NCBI GenBank assembly: GCA_945865925.1
Contig: CAMBFG010000008.1
Span: 1 to 64,000 of the forward strand
Direction of reading: 5' to 3'
From: Dehalococcoides mccartyi
GTDB taxonomy: Bacteria > Chloroflexota > Dehalococcoidia > UBA2979
Length of the DNA: 64,000 bases
Of the stretch, positions 1 to 8,500 are shown in pieces. Every line of letters begins with the position of its first letter. Within the stretch, counting starts at the first letter, position 1. The notes beneath the pieces are model-generated. The model did not search any database. It was not told the origin of the DNA and saw nothing but the letters and a program-made list of their open reading frames with translations. A program made the position numbers and the translations under genes.

Positions 1-45
1 CCCCCCCGCTTTCTGTTGAGCGAGACTTCGAGGCTCCCTCGGGTG

Positions 46-207
46 CTACCCCTGCGGCCGCCGCCGTCGCACGAGCCGTAGCACGTACAGCCCCACGATT
101 GTCAGCATCCCGAGCACCGCCGCGAGGATCGAGGCGAACAGCGGTATCGCCGCGACGCACCCGCCAGCAGCAATCAACGTGCCCAGCGCACCGAACGCGC
201 GCTTCAC
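46..207 (-). CDS. small hydrophobic membrane protein
   Basis: The predicted product has 53 residues: a short basic N-terminus (VKRAFG), two adjoining hydrophobic stretches covering about residues 6-45, and an Arg-rich tail ending RRRRPQG. This looks like a two-helix membrane peptide with its positive tail on the cytoplasmic side. Of two closely spaced GTG codons I chose the inner one because AGGAG lies 5 bases before it and only 1 base before the outer one. It sits downstream of tRNA-Pro on the same strand. I do not recognise a family, and a chance ORF is possible. Confidence 0.4.
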   Translation of the reverse strand: MKRAFGALGTLIAAGGCVAAIPLFASILAAVLGMLTIVGLYVLRLVRRRRPQG

Positions 208-240
208 AGGCACTCCTCGAGTTTGGTGTGTGGGGGAAGA

Positions 241-317
241 TGGTCGGGGAGGCGGGATTTGAACCCACGACCCCCAGTCCCCCAGACTGGTGCGCTGCCA
301 GACTGCGCCACTCCCCG
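241..317 (-). tRNA. tRNA-Pro (anticodon GGG)
   Basis: The minus strand folds into a complete cloverleaf. The acceptor stem is CGGGGAG/CTCCCCG with discriminator A and an encoded CCA end. The D-arm has GCGC...GCGC, the anticodon stem is CCAGT/ACTGG around loop CTGGGGG, and the T-arm contains GGTTCAAATCC. The anticodon is GGG, which reads Pro codons CCC and CCU. The length is 77 nt. ORFs predicted through this stretch are artefacts. tRNA genes are common integration targets, but I found no integrase or duplicated 3' end here. Confidence 0.97.
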
Positions 318-443
318 ACCGTGCTCGAATCGTACCGCGCATGGCCCTAACGGGTAGTCCGTGCCCGGAAAGGTGGCCCCATCCCACCATCCGCAGCGCT
401 GCGATGACTCGAGCGGACCAAGCCTACCGCGCCCGCGATATCG

Positions 444-742
444 CTATTTGGGCGCGTCGGTGCGTTTGTGGCGCTCCTTTAGCTGGTTGTAGATGCGCCA
501 GAACTCGTTCGCCTCATCCAGCCGGATGAAGAAGACGAGCTGCCCGTAGTTGATGTAGGGCACACCCACCGAGGATCGCGTTGCCATGCGGTACGCGTGA
601 CCGCGGTGAAGGTAGTGGCTAACGCGTGGGCCTGGAGCAGGTCGTAGCGACTACGCCAGTCGCTCCGAGCCTCCCATTCTGGTTCGGGCCAACAAGCAGG
701 TTCAGGGGAGCGCCCAGCCATACCCGTCACGTCGTCTTGCAT
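444..742 (-). pseudogene. frameshifted small gene of unknown function
   Basis: Two overlapping minus-strand frames each look protein-like in only one half. The upstream frame, starting ATG at 742 or 721, reads EPEWEARSDWRSRYDLLQAHALA and then degenerates into a Ser run. The next frame continues sensibly as VSHYLHRGHAYRMATRS... and ends with QLKERHKRTDAPK and TAG at 444. One single-base shift near 625-640 would join them into a protein of about 98 residues. Either this is a decayed gene or an assembly/sequencing indel, or the ATG at 587 starts a separate 47-aa protein. It lies downstream of the 66-aa gene on the same strand. Function is unknown. Confidence 0.45.
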
Positions 743-794
743 GCGGTGATGGTCGCCGCGCGTGAGCGCACTTCCAACCCCCGGATGGCACCGG

Positions 795-995
795 CTAGAT
801 GGCAGGCTTGCGACGTCGGGCTGTGGGTGCCTTTGGCTTAGGTGCGTCGCCCTCGCGAGACGCATCGTCAGGCGGACGTGCCACGTACAGGGTCTGCTCG
901 TGAATAGATGTCTGGATGGTGATGCCCTCGCGACCGGTTGCGTACCACATCGCGCTACGCTCGAACGTGCGCCAATGGTCTCCGGGCAGTAGCAA
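795..995 (-). CDS. small protein downstream of the selenoprotein candidate
   Basis: The product has 66 residues and starts at TTG, 4 bases after the stop of the selenoprotein candidate, so the two are probably co-transcribed. The first 40 residues (LPGDHWRTFERSAMWYATGREGITIQ...) have normal globular composition. The tail is basic and low in complexity (PKPKAPTARRRKPAI). No cysteines and no membrane segment are present. I do not recognise the family. The tight spacing supports a real gene, but the weak TTG start and lack of a clear ribosome site reduce confidence. Confidence 0.5.
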   Translation of the reverse strand: MLLPGDHWRTFERSAMWYATGREGITIQTSIHEQTLYVARPPDDASREGDAPKPKAPTARRRKPAI

Positions 996-999
996 GGGC

Positions 1000-1578
1000 T
1001 CACCGCTGCACGAGCACCTCAGCCGCCATCGAGCGCAGCGCGCTCACGAGGCCCCCGCCCGTCCGGAACCGGTACGAGAGCGCCTCGGTCTGCTCCTGGA
1101 TCTGGCTCGTCCACTCGGTGTTAGTCTGCCCGGGGCGTTCGGCTTCCCATACCTCGCGGTCGCGCAACTGGTGGATCCACCGCGGCGCCGGTGGCATATG
1201 CGGCCCGTCCCAGCGCACGCCAGCGGGGTAATACAGGTAACAGTCCCACGCGATGTGGTGCTGCCATCCGAGCGTCCGCGCCATCGACCGTCCCGCGCGC
1301 TTGTTCGGGTCGTGGAACACGCGCACTCGAGGGTCCACCACGCGCCGACTCGCCACCGTCGCGGTCGCGAGGTTGTCCTCCGCCAGCACATCGATGAACA
1401 CGATCGCCGCCGCGAAGTCCGCCGCGGGATGCAGTCGCACGACACCTCGGAGCGCCGCACGGGCGCCCTCTACGCACGGTAGTCAGGTAGGCGACAGGAT
1501 CGCGATGAATCGAGGGCGTCCGACGCCCTCGTTGAACCACCGCCTCAACGGCTCGATCCGCCCGGCCAATGAGTCCAC
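1000..1578 (-). CDS. probable selenoprotein, thioredoxin-like with UxxC motif (in-frame UGA)
   Basis: Reading through one in-frame TGA (1483-1485) gives a continuous 192-residue protein. It starts at GTG 1578, 7 bases after the stop of the membrane-protein gene. The N-terminal half reads GRPRFIAILSPT-U-LPC-VEGARAAL: a hydrophobic beta strand, then U32-L-P-C35, then a helix, which is thioredoxin-fold active-site geometry with Sec replacing the first Cys. A second strand (AAIVFIDVLAEDN) and a conserved-looking block (VRVFHDPNKRAGRSMA, AWDCYLYYPAGVRWDG) follow and end at TGA 1000. The ORF track shows only the part after the UGA (1000..1440) because the 31-codon leader was too short to list. The protein is cytosolic, with no signal peptide. 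From family knowledge, UxxC thioredoxin-like proteins are redox enzymes, usually with Cys-containing homologues. No SelA/SelB/SelD gene is in the window, so decoding is inferred. The alternative is a pseudogene with a nonsense mutation. Confidence 0.75.
1450..1470 (-). promoter_or_regulatory. candidate bacterial SECIS hairpin
   Basis: Immediately 3' of the UGA on the coding strand, GCGCC and GGCGC pair around the 5-base loop CGTGC. An alternative register pairs GAG with CTC and bulges two Gs. The loop begins 21 bases after the UGA and has G in its second position. Known bacterial SECIS elements are small stem-loops about 16-37 bases past the UGA with a G among the first loop bases, so size and distance fit. 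The local sequence is very GC-rich and hairpins are common, so this supports the Sec call without proving it. Confidence 0.5.
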
Positions 1579-1585
1579 GCGCTGT

Positions 1586-3094
1586 TTACGCCAGCCCGGC
1601 CACGCGCGCCCCGATCACGAGGGCGGCTCCGGCCGTCGCGATCACGGCGTGGTCTATCGTTGTGCGGAGGTCTAGGCTACGCGTGATGTACGCCTGCAGC
1701 AGCCCTGTTACCACGAGGAAGCCGAGGACCACGGCGAGCCCCGCGAGATAGCCGTCCACCGGTAGGTAGTGCAGCGCGAAGCGCCACTGGCCGACGGCCG
1801 CGCCGGCCGCCGCCGCGTACCCCGCCGTCTCCGCCGCGTCGACCTCACCCTCACGTAGTACCTCGATCGCCAGCATCAGCGCGACGAGGCCACACGCGAG
1901 CGCCGAGGCGCCCACGCCGAGGTCGTACACGTAAGTCAGCGAGAAGAACGCGAACGCGGCGGCGTACGCGCCCGCCGTGGAGATCGTCCGTGCCCACGGG
2001 TAGTACGAGGCACCTGGCCGCGCCGACCCCACCTGCGCCGCCACGATCCCGAAGAACGCCACTCCGACCGCGATCCCGGCCGGGATCACGTTCAGCCCTC
2101 GGACGTTGTGCTCGATCAGCGGTGGCACCGCGAGGATGAACAGCGCTGGCATGAACAGCGCCGGGGTCGTCTCCGCGTCGCGGTACGTCACTCGCCAGGT
2201 GGCGCGCAGCACACCATCGAGTCCACCCGCGACCGCGATCGCCCCCATGATCAAGAACCAACGCGGGCTCGGTTCGACGAGCAGGTACGCCAGCGTCACC
2301 AGCGTCACGACCACCGCCAGCACCACCATGTATGGGTTCATCGGCACCGGGATCGGCCGTAGCGAGGCCCACGCCATCAAGGACTCACGGGCGCCCTCGG
2401 GCTCGTCCGGCACCGCGGTCGGGCGCTCCTCAGGGACGCGAGGCGCGGGGGCCGGGACGGGAGCGAGGCTACGCACCACGGTGGGTGCCGGGCTCGGCGT
2501 CGCGACCGGCGGGGGTGCCGCAGGCGGCGTGGCAGGTGGCGCAGCGGGCGACGACACGGCCTCGACGACTGGCGGCGGCGTCGAAGGGAATACCGAGGGC
2601 AACGGGGGCGGCGTGACCATCTCCGCCGCTGGTGCAGGCGGACGCACGTCCTCGGGTTCTGGGGTAGATCGTGGCGGCTCGACCGCCTCGGGCACCGAGG
2701 CCGCCACGACCGTGTCGAGGAGCGGGCTCGGTTGTGCATCGGGTGGTGCGGGCGGGGGCGGCGCAGACAGGGTCACCGCCGCCACGGGCACGCTGTCCTC
2801 GGTGCGCTGCCACGGCGAACGCGCGGGTTCAAGCGGCGGTGGCACGAGGTCGTCCCCGGGCGCCTCCTCGACGGCTGCGGGCTCGTCGTCCGGCAGCAGC
2901 AGGCGCGACTGCAACTCCGGCGCGGGCGTGCGCCCTCGACGGAACCGGTTGAAGATCGAGCGGCGCGGCGCGGACGTGTCATCCGAGGTCACAGCGACCT
3001 CGTCCTCATCGTCCAGGCTGTGCGGCAACGAAGGACGCACTGCCCATGGTGAGAGTGCTGGCAGGTCGGCCTTGGGGTCGCGGTCGTCAGGCAC
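1586..3094 (-). CDS. Pro-rich polytopic membrane protein
   Basis: The product has 502 residues and starts at GTG. About residues 1-240 are hydrophilic and disordered, with acidic stretches, a basic patch (FNRFRRGR) and long Pro/Ala/Thr runs. From about residue 250 there are roughly eight to ten hydrophobic helices (for example MVVLAVVVTLVTLAYLLV and WFLIMGAIAVAGG), so it is an integral membrane protein with a long cytoplasmic N-terminal tail. No catalytic motif is visible. It lies 7 bases before the selenoprotein candidate and is followed by it on the same strand, suggesting one transcription unit. Its layout resembles the Pro/Ala-rich membrane protein at 48080-49060, without clear sequence similarity. 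Function is unknown. Confidence 0.75.
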   Translation of the reverse strand: MPDDRDPKADLPALSPWAVRPSLPHSLDDEDEVAVTSDDTSAPRRSIFNRFRRGRTPAPELQSRLLLPDDEPAAVEEAPGDDLVPPPLEPARSPWQRTEDSVPVAAVTLSAPPPPAPPDAQPSPLLDTVVAASVPEAVEPPRSTPEPEDVRPPAPAAEMVTPPPLPSVFPSTPPPVVEAVSSPAAPPATPPAAPPPVATPSPAPTVVRSLAPVPAPAPRVPEERPTAVPDEPEGARESLMAWASLRPIPVPMNPYMVVLAVVVTLVTLAYLLVEPSPRWFLIMGAIAVAGGLDGVLRATWRVTYRDAETTPALFMPALFILAVPPLIEHNVRGLNVIPAGIAVGVAFFGIVAAQVGSARPGASYYPWARTISTAGAYAAAFAFFSLTYVYDLGVGASALACGLVALMLAIEVLREGEVDAAETAGYAAAAGAAVGQWRFALHYLPVDGYLAGLAVVLGFLVVTGLLQAYITRSLDLRTTIDHAVIATAGAALVIGARVAGLA

Positions 3095-3103
3095 GCGGCA
3101 GGC

Positions 3104-3991
3104 CTACTCGGCAGCCATCACAGGCGTCTCGAAGCCGAAGATCTCGGCCGCGTTCGCCCAACGGATCCGGTTCGCCTCGTCGTCGGTCAGCCCGACCTGC
3201 TCGAAGATCCCTTCGAGGTTCACGACGTGCTGCGCGATCTCGTCGTTGTTGCAGTCCGAGCCCCACGTCAACTTCTCGACGCCGATCTCGTGCTTCACCA
3301 GCCGGCGCTCCACCGCGTGCCGCTCGATCGTGTCGCCACCGGACATGTCCAGAAACACGTTGTGCCGCCAGCGAGTGACCGAGGCGGCCTCGTCGTAGTT
3401 GCCCGTGCCGCCCATGTGGGCGCCGATCATCTTCAGCCGCGGGAAGTTGTTCGCGATCGTGTCCATGTGGAACGGCCGCATCCGCGTCGCGGAGACATCG
3501 CGCCCCTGCATTCGGCCCATCTTCTCCATCCGCGCCATGCTCTCCGCCGCCCGCGGGTCACGCCTCGGGTGCGTGATCGCGTAGTCGACGCCCCCGCCGA
3601 TGACGCCCATGTGCATCAGGATCGGCATCCCGAGTTCCTCGGCCGCCGCATACACGGGGAAGTACTTGTAGTCGTCGTACGCGCGGCGCACGCCGATCAT
3701 CTTTAGACCCTTGTACCCCTGCTCGGAGAGCTTCTTGATATCGCGGTAGCCGAGTTCTTCCGGGTCAACCACGGCGCTCGGGACGAAGAGGTCCGGGTGC
3801 CGCTTCGACCATTCGAGGCCTTCCTCGTAACTTAACCCGAAGCGGCCGCCCATCAGCAGCGACGCCTTCACCACGCCCGCCTCGCGCAGCGCGTCCGCGC
3901 GTTCGTCAAGGGCCTTGCCATGGTCCTGGCTGTCCGGGTCCTCCCAGTTGCGCGGGAAGTGGCAGTGGACGTCCCAGATCGCAGGCTTCAC
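3104..3991 (-). CDS. amidohydrolase family 2 (ACMSD-like) metal-dependent hydrolase
   Basis: The 295-residue protein fits the TIM-barrel amidohydrolase-2 family. The metal-binding HxH is seen at H9-C-H11, later ligands at H127 (MHMG) and H192 (AHMGG), and the conserved catalytic or metal Asp at D246 (WGSD). These enzymes use one divalent metal for hydrolysis or decarboxylation of small, often aromatic, acids; the substrate cannot be read from sequence. It is soluble and cytosolic. The gene ends 10 bases before the GTG of the membrane-protein gene, so read-through into that operon is plausible. Confidence 0.88.
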   Translation of the reverse strand: MKPAIWDVHCHFPRNWEDPDSQDHGKALDERADALREAGVVKASLLMGGRFGLSYEEGLEWSKRHPDLFVPSAVVDPEELGYRDIKKLSEQGYKGLKMIGVRRAYDDYKYFPVYAAAEELGMPILMHMGVIGGGVDYAITHPRRDPRAAESMARMEKMGRMQGRDVSATRMRPFHMDTIANNFPRLKMIGAHMGGTGNYDEAASVTRWRHNVFLDMSGGDTIERHAVERRLVKHEIGVEKLTWGSDCNNDEIAQHVVNLEGIFEQVGLTDDEANRIRWANAAEIFGFETPVMAAE

Positions 3992-4090
3992 GCGTGGCTC
4001 CTTGGCAATCGGTGGCAGGCACTCAGTCGAGGCCCTCGGGCGCCGTCTATCGTACTGCGGCCCCTCCGGACGTTCCGGCGCTCGACCTCT

Positions 4091-4224
4091 GGCTCCCCCT
4101 CGCCCCTCAAGGGGCGAGGGGGCTGGGGGGAGTGGGGTGATCCTGTTTTTCTGTAACCCCCCCCCTTCCCCGAGGGAAGCGGGCAGGGGGATGGGCCGCT
4201 CGTCGCGCAGCGACGGCGGTACGG
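4091..4224. repeat. intergenic GC-rich palindromic repeat, copy A
   Basis: This copy of a dispersed repeat fills most of the gap between the amidohydrolase and GNAT genes. Its left half holds an inverted repeat (CCTCGCCCCTCAAGGGGCGAGG) followed by a GGGGGG-AGTGGGG stretch. A T-rich spacer follows, then a C-tract, a second GC hairpin and a third hairpin (CGTCGCGCAGCGACG) ending GGTACGG. The copy at 18591 has the same order. The family resembles the small non-coding REP/MITE-like repeats that produce spurious PLP-x-GEG-type ORF translations in many genomes. Confidence 0.8.
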
Positions 4225-4267
4225 ATGTCCCACTACACCTCGATGATCGCGCGCGCTCTGACTGCTG

Positions 4268-4747
4268 CTACGGCCTCCGCGCCGTGTGTACCTGTCGCAC
4301 CTCGAAGCCGAGGGCGCCCCAGAAGGCGTGCGCCGCCTCGTTGTCGCGCAGGATCCCCGCCTCCACCTCGTACGTCCCGCGCGCCCGCTCCTGCGCGAGG
4401 ATCGTGAGCACGGCGGCCCGCCCGATGCCACCTCGGCGGTGTGGCGCGAACACGCAGAACTCCGCGATCGTCGTGATCATCCGCTCCGGGTCGAGCCAGT
4501 CCGGCAGGTGCCGCAGCACCGCGAACCCCGCCCGCTCCCTACCCACGAGGATCCACGACAACTCCCGCCCCGAGTCCGCGTACGACAGGTCGTCCTCAAC
4601 CGCCTCGCGGTACGCGGCCACGTCCGTCGGCTCGTGTGCCGGGTCGAACGGTTCGAGTTCCGCCGAGTACGCCTCGTACGCCGCAAAGAACGCATCCCGC
4701 TCGTCGACGGCGATCGGCACCAGGCGCACCACGGGCAGCACCGTCAT
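4268..4747 (-). CDS. GNAT-family N-acetyltransferase
   Basis: The 159-residue protein has the GNAT order: mixed N-terminal helices, a strand with WILVGRERAGFAVLR, the acetyl-CoA pyrophosphate loop (APHRRGGIGRAAVL, a Q/RxxGxG/A variant), and a C-terminal strand and helix (NEAAHAFWGALGFEVR). It should transfer an acetyl group from acetyl-CoA to an unknown amine. I chose the ATG at 4747, not the ORF-track start, because it overlaps the upstream HAD gene stop by 4 bases (ATGA) and matches family length. The pair is translationally coupled. Confidence 0.88.
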   Translation of the reverse strand: MTVLPVVRLVPIAVDERDAFFAAYEAYSAELEPFDPAHEPTDVAAYREAVEDDLSYADSGRELSWILVGRERAGFAVLRHLPDWLDPERMITTIAEFCVFAPHRRGGIGRAAVLTILAQERARGTYEVEAGILRDNEAAHAFWGALGFEVRQVHTARRP

Positions 4748-5478
4748 GACGGCGGCCATTCGAGGGGGATGTCCAGCAGCGTGCGGATCGTCGTCACCCC
4801 GGGAGGCACCGCACGCGCGCGACGGCCCCCTCCCAGACGATCCAAGTACACCCCGTGCAGCCCCGCACGCTCGCCGCCCTCGACGTCGGCGCTCAGCGAG
4901 TCCCCCACCATCACGATCTCCTCTGGCCGCGCCGAGGTGAGCCGCAGCGCATGCTCGAAGATCAGCGGGTGCGGCTTCCGTGCGCCCACGCGCGCGCTCG
5001 TCACCACGCCCTCGAACTTCGCCCCGACGCCGAGGTTGCGCATGATCTCTGGCAGCCGCCACACGTGGTTCGAGACGATCACCGCCTCCACCCCCGCCTG
5101 CGCCAGCCGGTCAAGCGCTGGCATCGCGTCTTCGTACAGCGCGTACCAGTCGGAATCGCCCTCCACGTCCGCGACGAGTTCTGCGGCCCGGCGGAGCGAT
5201 GCCTCGTCTGCCTGCGCGCCCGCGGCCCGCAGCCGGTCGATCGCGAGCGCGACCCGCACCTCGCGGAAGGCCGATTCGTTCGCCGACTCGTCGAGGTGCA
5301 GCGCGCCGTCTGGCGTCATCCACCGCGCCCACGCGGCATCGAGGTCGCGCGACGCGAGGGCTTCCTCGCTCACCTCGATGCCGCACTCAGCGGCGGCGGC
5401 GCAGTACGCGGCGAAGTGCGACGGGCGCATCTCACCCAACGTGCCGTCGAAGTCGAGGAAGGCCGCCTTGATCCGCAT
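4744..5478 (-). CDS. HAD-superfamily hydrolase
   Basis: The 244-residue protein carries all HAD motifs: DFDGT at residues 9-13 (nucleophile Asp9, acid/base Asp11), a motif II strand ending IVSNH, a motif III Lys in GARKPH, and the motif IV acidic pair near GDSLSADVEGG. A helical cap between motifs I and II places it among class I phosphatases such as phosphoglycolate-type or nucleotidase enzymes. The exact substrate is unknown. It is co-translated with the GNAT gene through an ATGA overlap and is followed upstream by mfd on the same strand. Confidence 0.9.
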   Translation of the reverse strand: MRIKAAFLDFDGTLGEMRPSHFAAYCAAAAECGIEVSEEALASRDLDAAWARWMTPDGALHLDESANESAFREVRVALAIDRLRAAGAQADEASLRRAAELVADVEGDSDWYALYEDAMPALDRLAQAGVEAVIVSNHVWRLPEIMRNLGVGAKFEGVVTSARVGARKPHPLIFEHALRLTSARPEEIVMVGDSLSADVEGGERAGLHGVYLDRLGGGRRARAVPPGVTTIRTLLDIPLEWPPS

Positions 5479-5526
5479 GTGCGGACGATACCGGCGCGGT
5501 GCCGCCTGCGCCTAGACCGAGGGCGA

Positions 5527-8500
5527 CTACACCGAGGCGAGCGCCGGTTCACGCTCGCCGGCCAGCAGCCGCAGCAGCGCCTCCACCGACCCCAGCCACG
5601 CCTCCCCCAGCGCCCGACGCGGCACGCGGATCTGCGCCCGCCCGATGTTCGCGTCGCGCGGCAGCGAGGGCAGCCGTCGCATCGAGAACGGGTGGTCGGA
5701 GGTCGCCTGCAGGAGGCACTCGTCTCCCTCCACGCGCACCGAGGCGATCCCGGCCGCCCGCGCCGTCAGCCGCAGCCGCGCCAGCGCGAGCATGTTCGAC
5801 AGCGGCTCCGGCAGCGCCCCGAACCGGTCCTCGGTCTCCACCGCGAGCGCCTCGGCGTCCGCGCGTGAGCGGAGGCCGGCAATCCGCTGGTAGAGCGCCA
5901 ACCGCGCTTCGAGGTCCTGCACGTACGACTCTGGGATATACGAGGCGACCGGCAGGTCGATCACGATGCTGCGCAGCGCGTCGCGGTCCTCGTGCGGCAG
6001 CGTCTGCGGCGCGCGGTGCTCGTGCTGCGCGCGCAACCCCTCGACCGCCTCGGCCAGCATCTCCGTGTACAGGTCGAACCCCACCGACGCGATGTGCCCG
6101 CTCTGCTCCGCGCCCAGCAGGTTGCCCGCCCCGCGGATCTCGAGGTCGCGCAGCGCCACCTGGAACCCCGCGCCCAGCTCCGTCGCTTCGAAGATCGTGG
6201 CGAGGCGCGCCTGCGCCTCCTCGGTCAGGATGCGGCCGCGCGGGTGGAAGAGGTACGCCGAGGCCTGATTCGCCCCTCGGCCGACACGCCCGCGCAACTG
6301 GTACATCTGCGCAAGCCCCAGCAGGTCGGAGCGGTCCACGATCAGCGTGTTCGCGTTCGGGATGTCGATGCCTGACTCGATGATCGTCGTGCAGACGAGG
6401 ACGTCGAACTCACCCTCGGAGAACTTCTCCATCACCGACTTCAGGATGCTCTCTGGCATCTGTCCGTGGCCCACGACGATGCGCGCCTCCGGCACCAGCG
6501 CCCGCAGCGTGTCGGCGAACTCGTCGATGCTGTGGACGCGGTTGTGGACGACGAACACCTGCCCGCCGCGGTCGATCTCGTGCAGGATCGCCTCCCGCGC
6601 GATCGGCGCGTCCCACTCCATCACGTAGGTCTGCACCGGCTGCCGTCCCTCAGGGGCCGTTTCGATGGTGCTCATGTCGCGGATGCCCGTGAGCGCCATG
6701 TGCAGCGTGCGCGGGATCGGCGTCGCGGACAGCGTCAGCACGTCCACCTCCAGCCGCATCCGCTTCAGCCGCTCCTTGTGCGTCACCCCGAACCGCTGCT
6801 CCTCGTCGATCACCACCAGCCCGAGGTTCGCGAACTCGATGTGCGGGTCGAGCAGCCGATGTGTCCCGATCAGGATGTCGATCTGCCCTGCCTTCGCCCG
6901 CTCGAGGATCTCCCGCACCTCCTGGTCCGAGCGGAACCGCGAGATCACATCGATGCGCACGGGGAAGCCGGAGAGCCGCTCGCGGAACGTGCGCAGGTGC
7001 TGCTCGGACAGCACCGTCGTCGGCACCAGCACCGCGACCTGGTAGCCCTCCTGCACCGCCTTGAACGCCGCACGCACCGCGATCTCGGTCTTCCCGAAGC
7101 CGACGTCCCCGCAGATAATGCGGTCCATCGGTTGCGCCGACTGCATGTCGCCCTTCACCGCGCCGAGGGCTTCGATCTGGTCTGGCGTCTCCTCGTACGG
7201 GAACGCCTTCTCCATCTCGCCCTGCCACTGCGTGTCCGGACCGAACGCGTGCCCCTGCAACATCTGTCGCGCCGCGTACAGCCGGATCAGGTCCTGCGCG
7301 ACGAGTTCGATCGCGCCCTTCACCCGCTGCCGGGCGCGGGTCCACTCCTGTGTCCCCAGTCGCGTCAGCCGCGGCACGTGCCCCGCCGGCCCGTTGTAGC
7401 GAGTGACGCGGTCCACCTGCTCCACCGGCACGTACAGGCGGTCCTCGCCGGCGTAGCGGAGTTCGAGGTAGTCCCGCTCCTCCTCGCCCACCATCCGCCG
7501 CACCGTCCCGCCGAAGCGCGCGATGCCGTGGTCGGCGTGGACGACGAAGTCGCCCGGTGATACCTCCGCCAGGAAGCGCGAGCGGTGCGTCGTGCGTGTG
7601 CGCAGCGTCCGCCGTCGCTTCACGAACCCGAACAGTTCGCGGTCCGTGGAGAGCGAGGCGATCCCGTCCGCCGTCTGGATCGCCCAGCCCTCGGGCAGCG
7701 AGCCCTGGAGCAGCGCCAGCGTCCCCCGCACCGGTTTCGCGGGCACCTCGTCCAGTACCGACGTGCGCACACTGTTCTCGCCAAGGACTTCGACATACCG
7801 CTGTGCCTGCTGCGTCACCACCGCGATGCGGTCGCCGCGCGCCACCTGACGCTGGTGGTCGCGTGCCGCGTCGGTCAGCCGCCCCGCGTACGCGTCCGCT
7901 GTCTTGAACGGCAGCCGGAACGCCCCTGGCTCCGCGCCCGTCACCCACCGCCCGAGTTCCGCGCGCAGCCCCCGACCATCGAGGGCGCCTTTCAGCCGCT
8001 CGCGTGGCTCGTGCGGCAGCGGTGCGCGCCGGTCGAGTTCGCCGCGCCCCGCCATCTCCTTGCGCCGCTCTTCCGCCAGTTCGTCCAGGTCGGCCATCGC
8101 CGCCTCAATCGCCTCGCGCTCGTCGAGGATCACGAGGCCCCCGTCGCGCAGGTGGTCGAGGATCGTCGACTCGACCGCGAGCGGGCCGTACAGCGCCGCG
8201 TCCGTCAGTTCGCCCGCGCGCAGTACGTGCAGCGCCTCCTGCGCCTGTGCGTCGCGCACCTCGTCCAGCCGGCCCGCGAGGCGGCTCAACTCCTCGCGCG
8301 TCGGGAACCACTCGCGCGCCGGCCCGATCACCACCTCGTCCAGCGTCCCCACGGTCCGCTGGCTTTCGATGTCGAACGCACGGATCGACTCCACCTCCGG
8401 CCCGAAGAACTCGATCCGCACCGGCCGCGGCGCACCCGGCGGGTACACATCGAGGATGCCCCCACGTCGCGCTGCCTGCCCGGGGATCTCCACCAGCGGC

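Noticed and set aside
99-350. Plus-strand ORF with GFEPTTPSPPDW
   Set aside because: It runs through the tRNA-Pro gene on the opposite strand; the motif is a well-known false translation of tRNA sequence.
2106-3398. 430-aa plus-strand ORF (and similar long ORFs at 7585-9171, 7904-9103)
   Set aside because: These are antisense shadows of the Pro-rich membrane protein and mfd; long open frames are common on the reverse strand of GC-rich genes and have low-complexity Ser/Arg/Pro composition.
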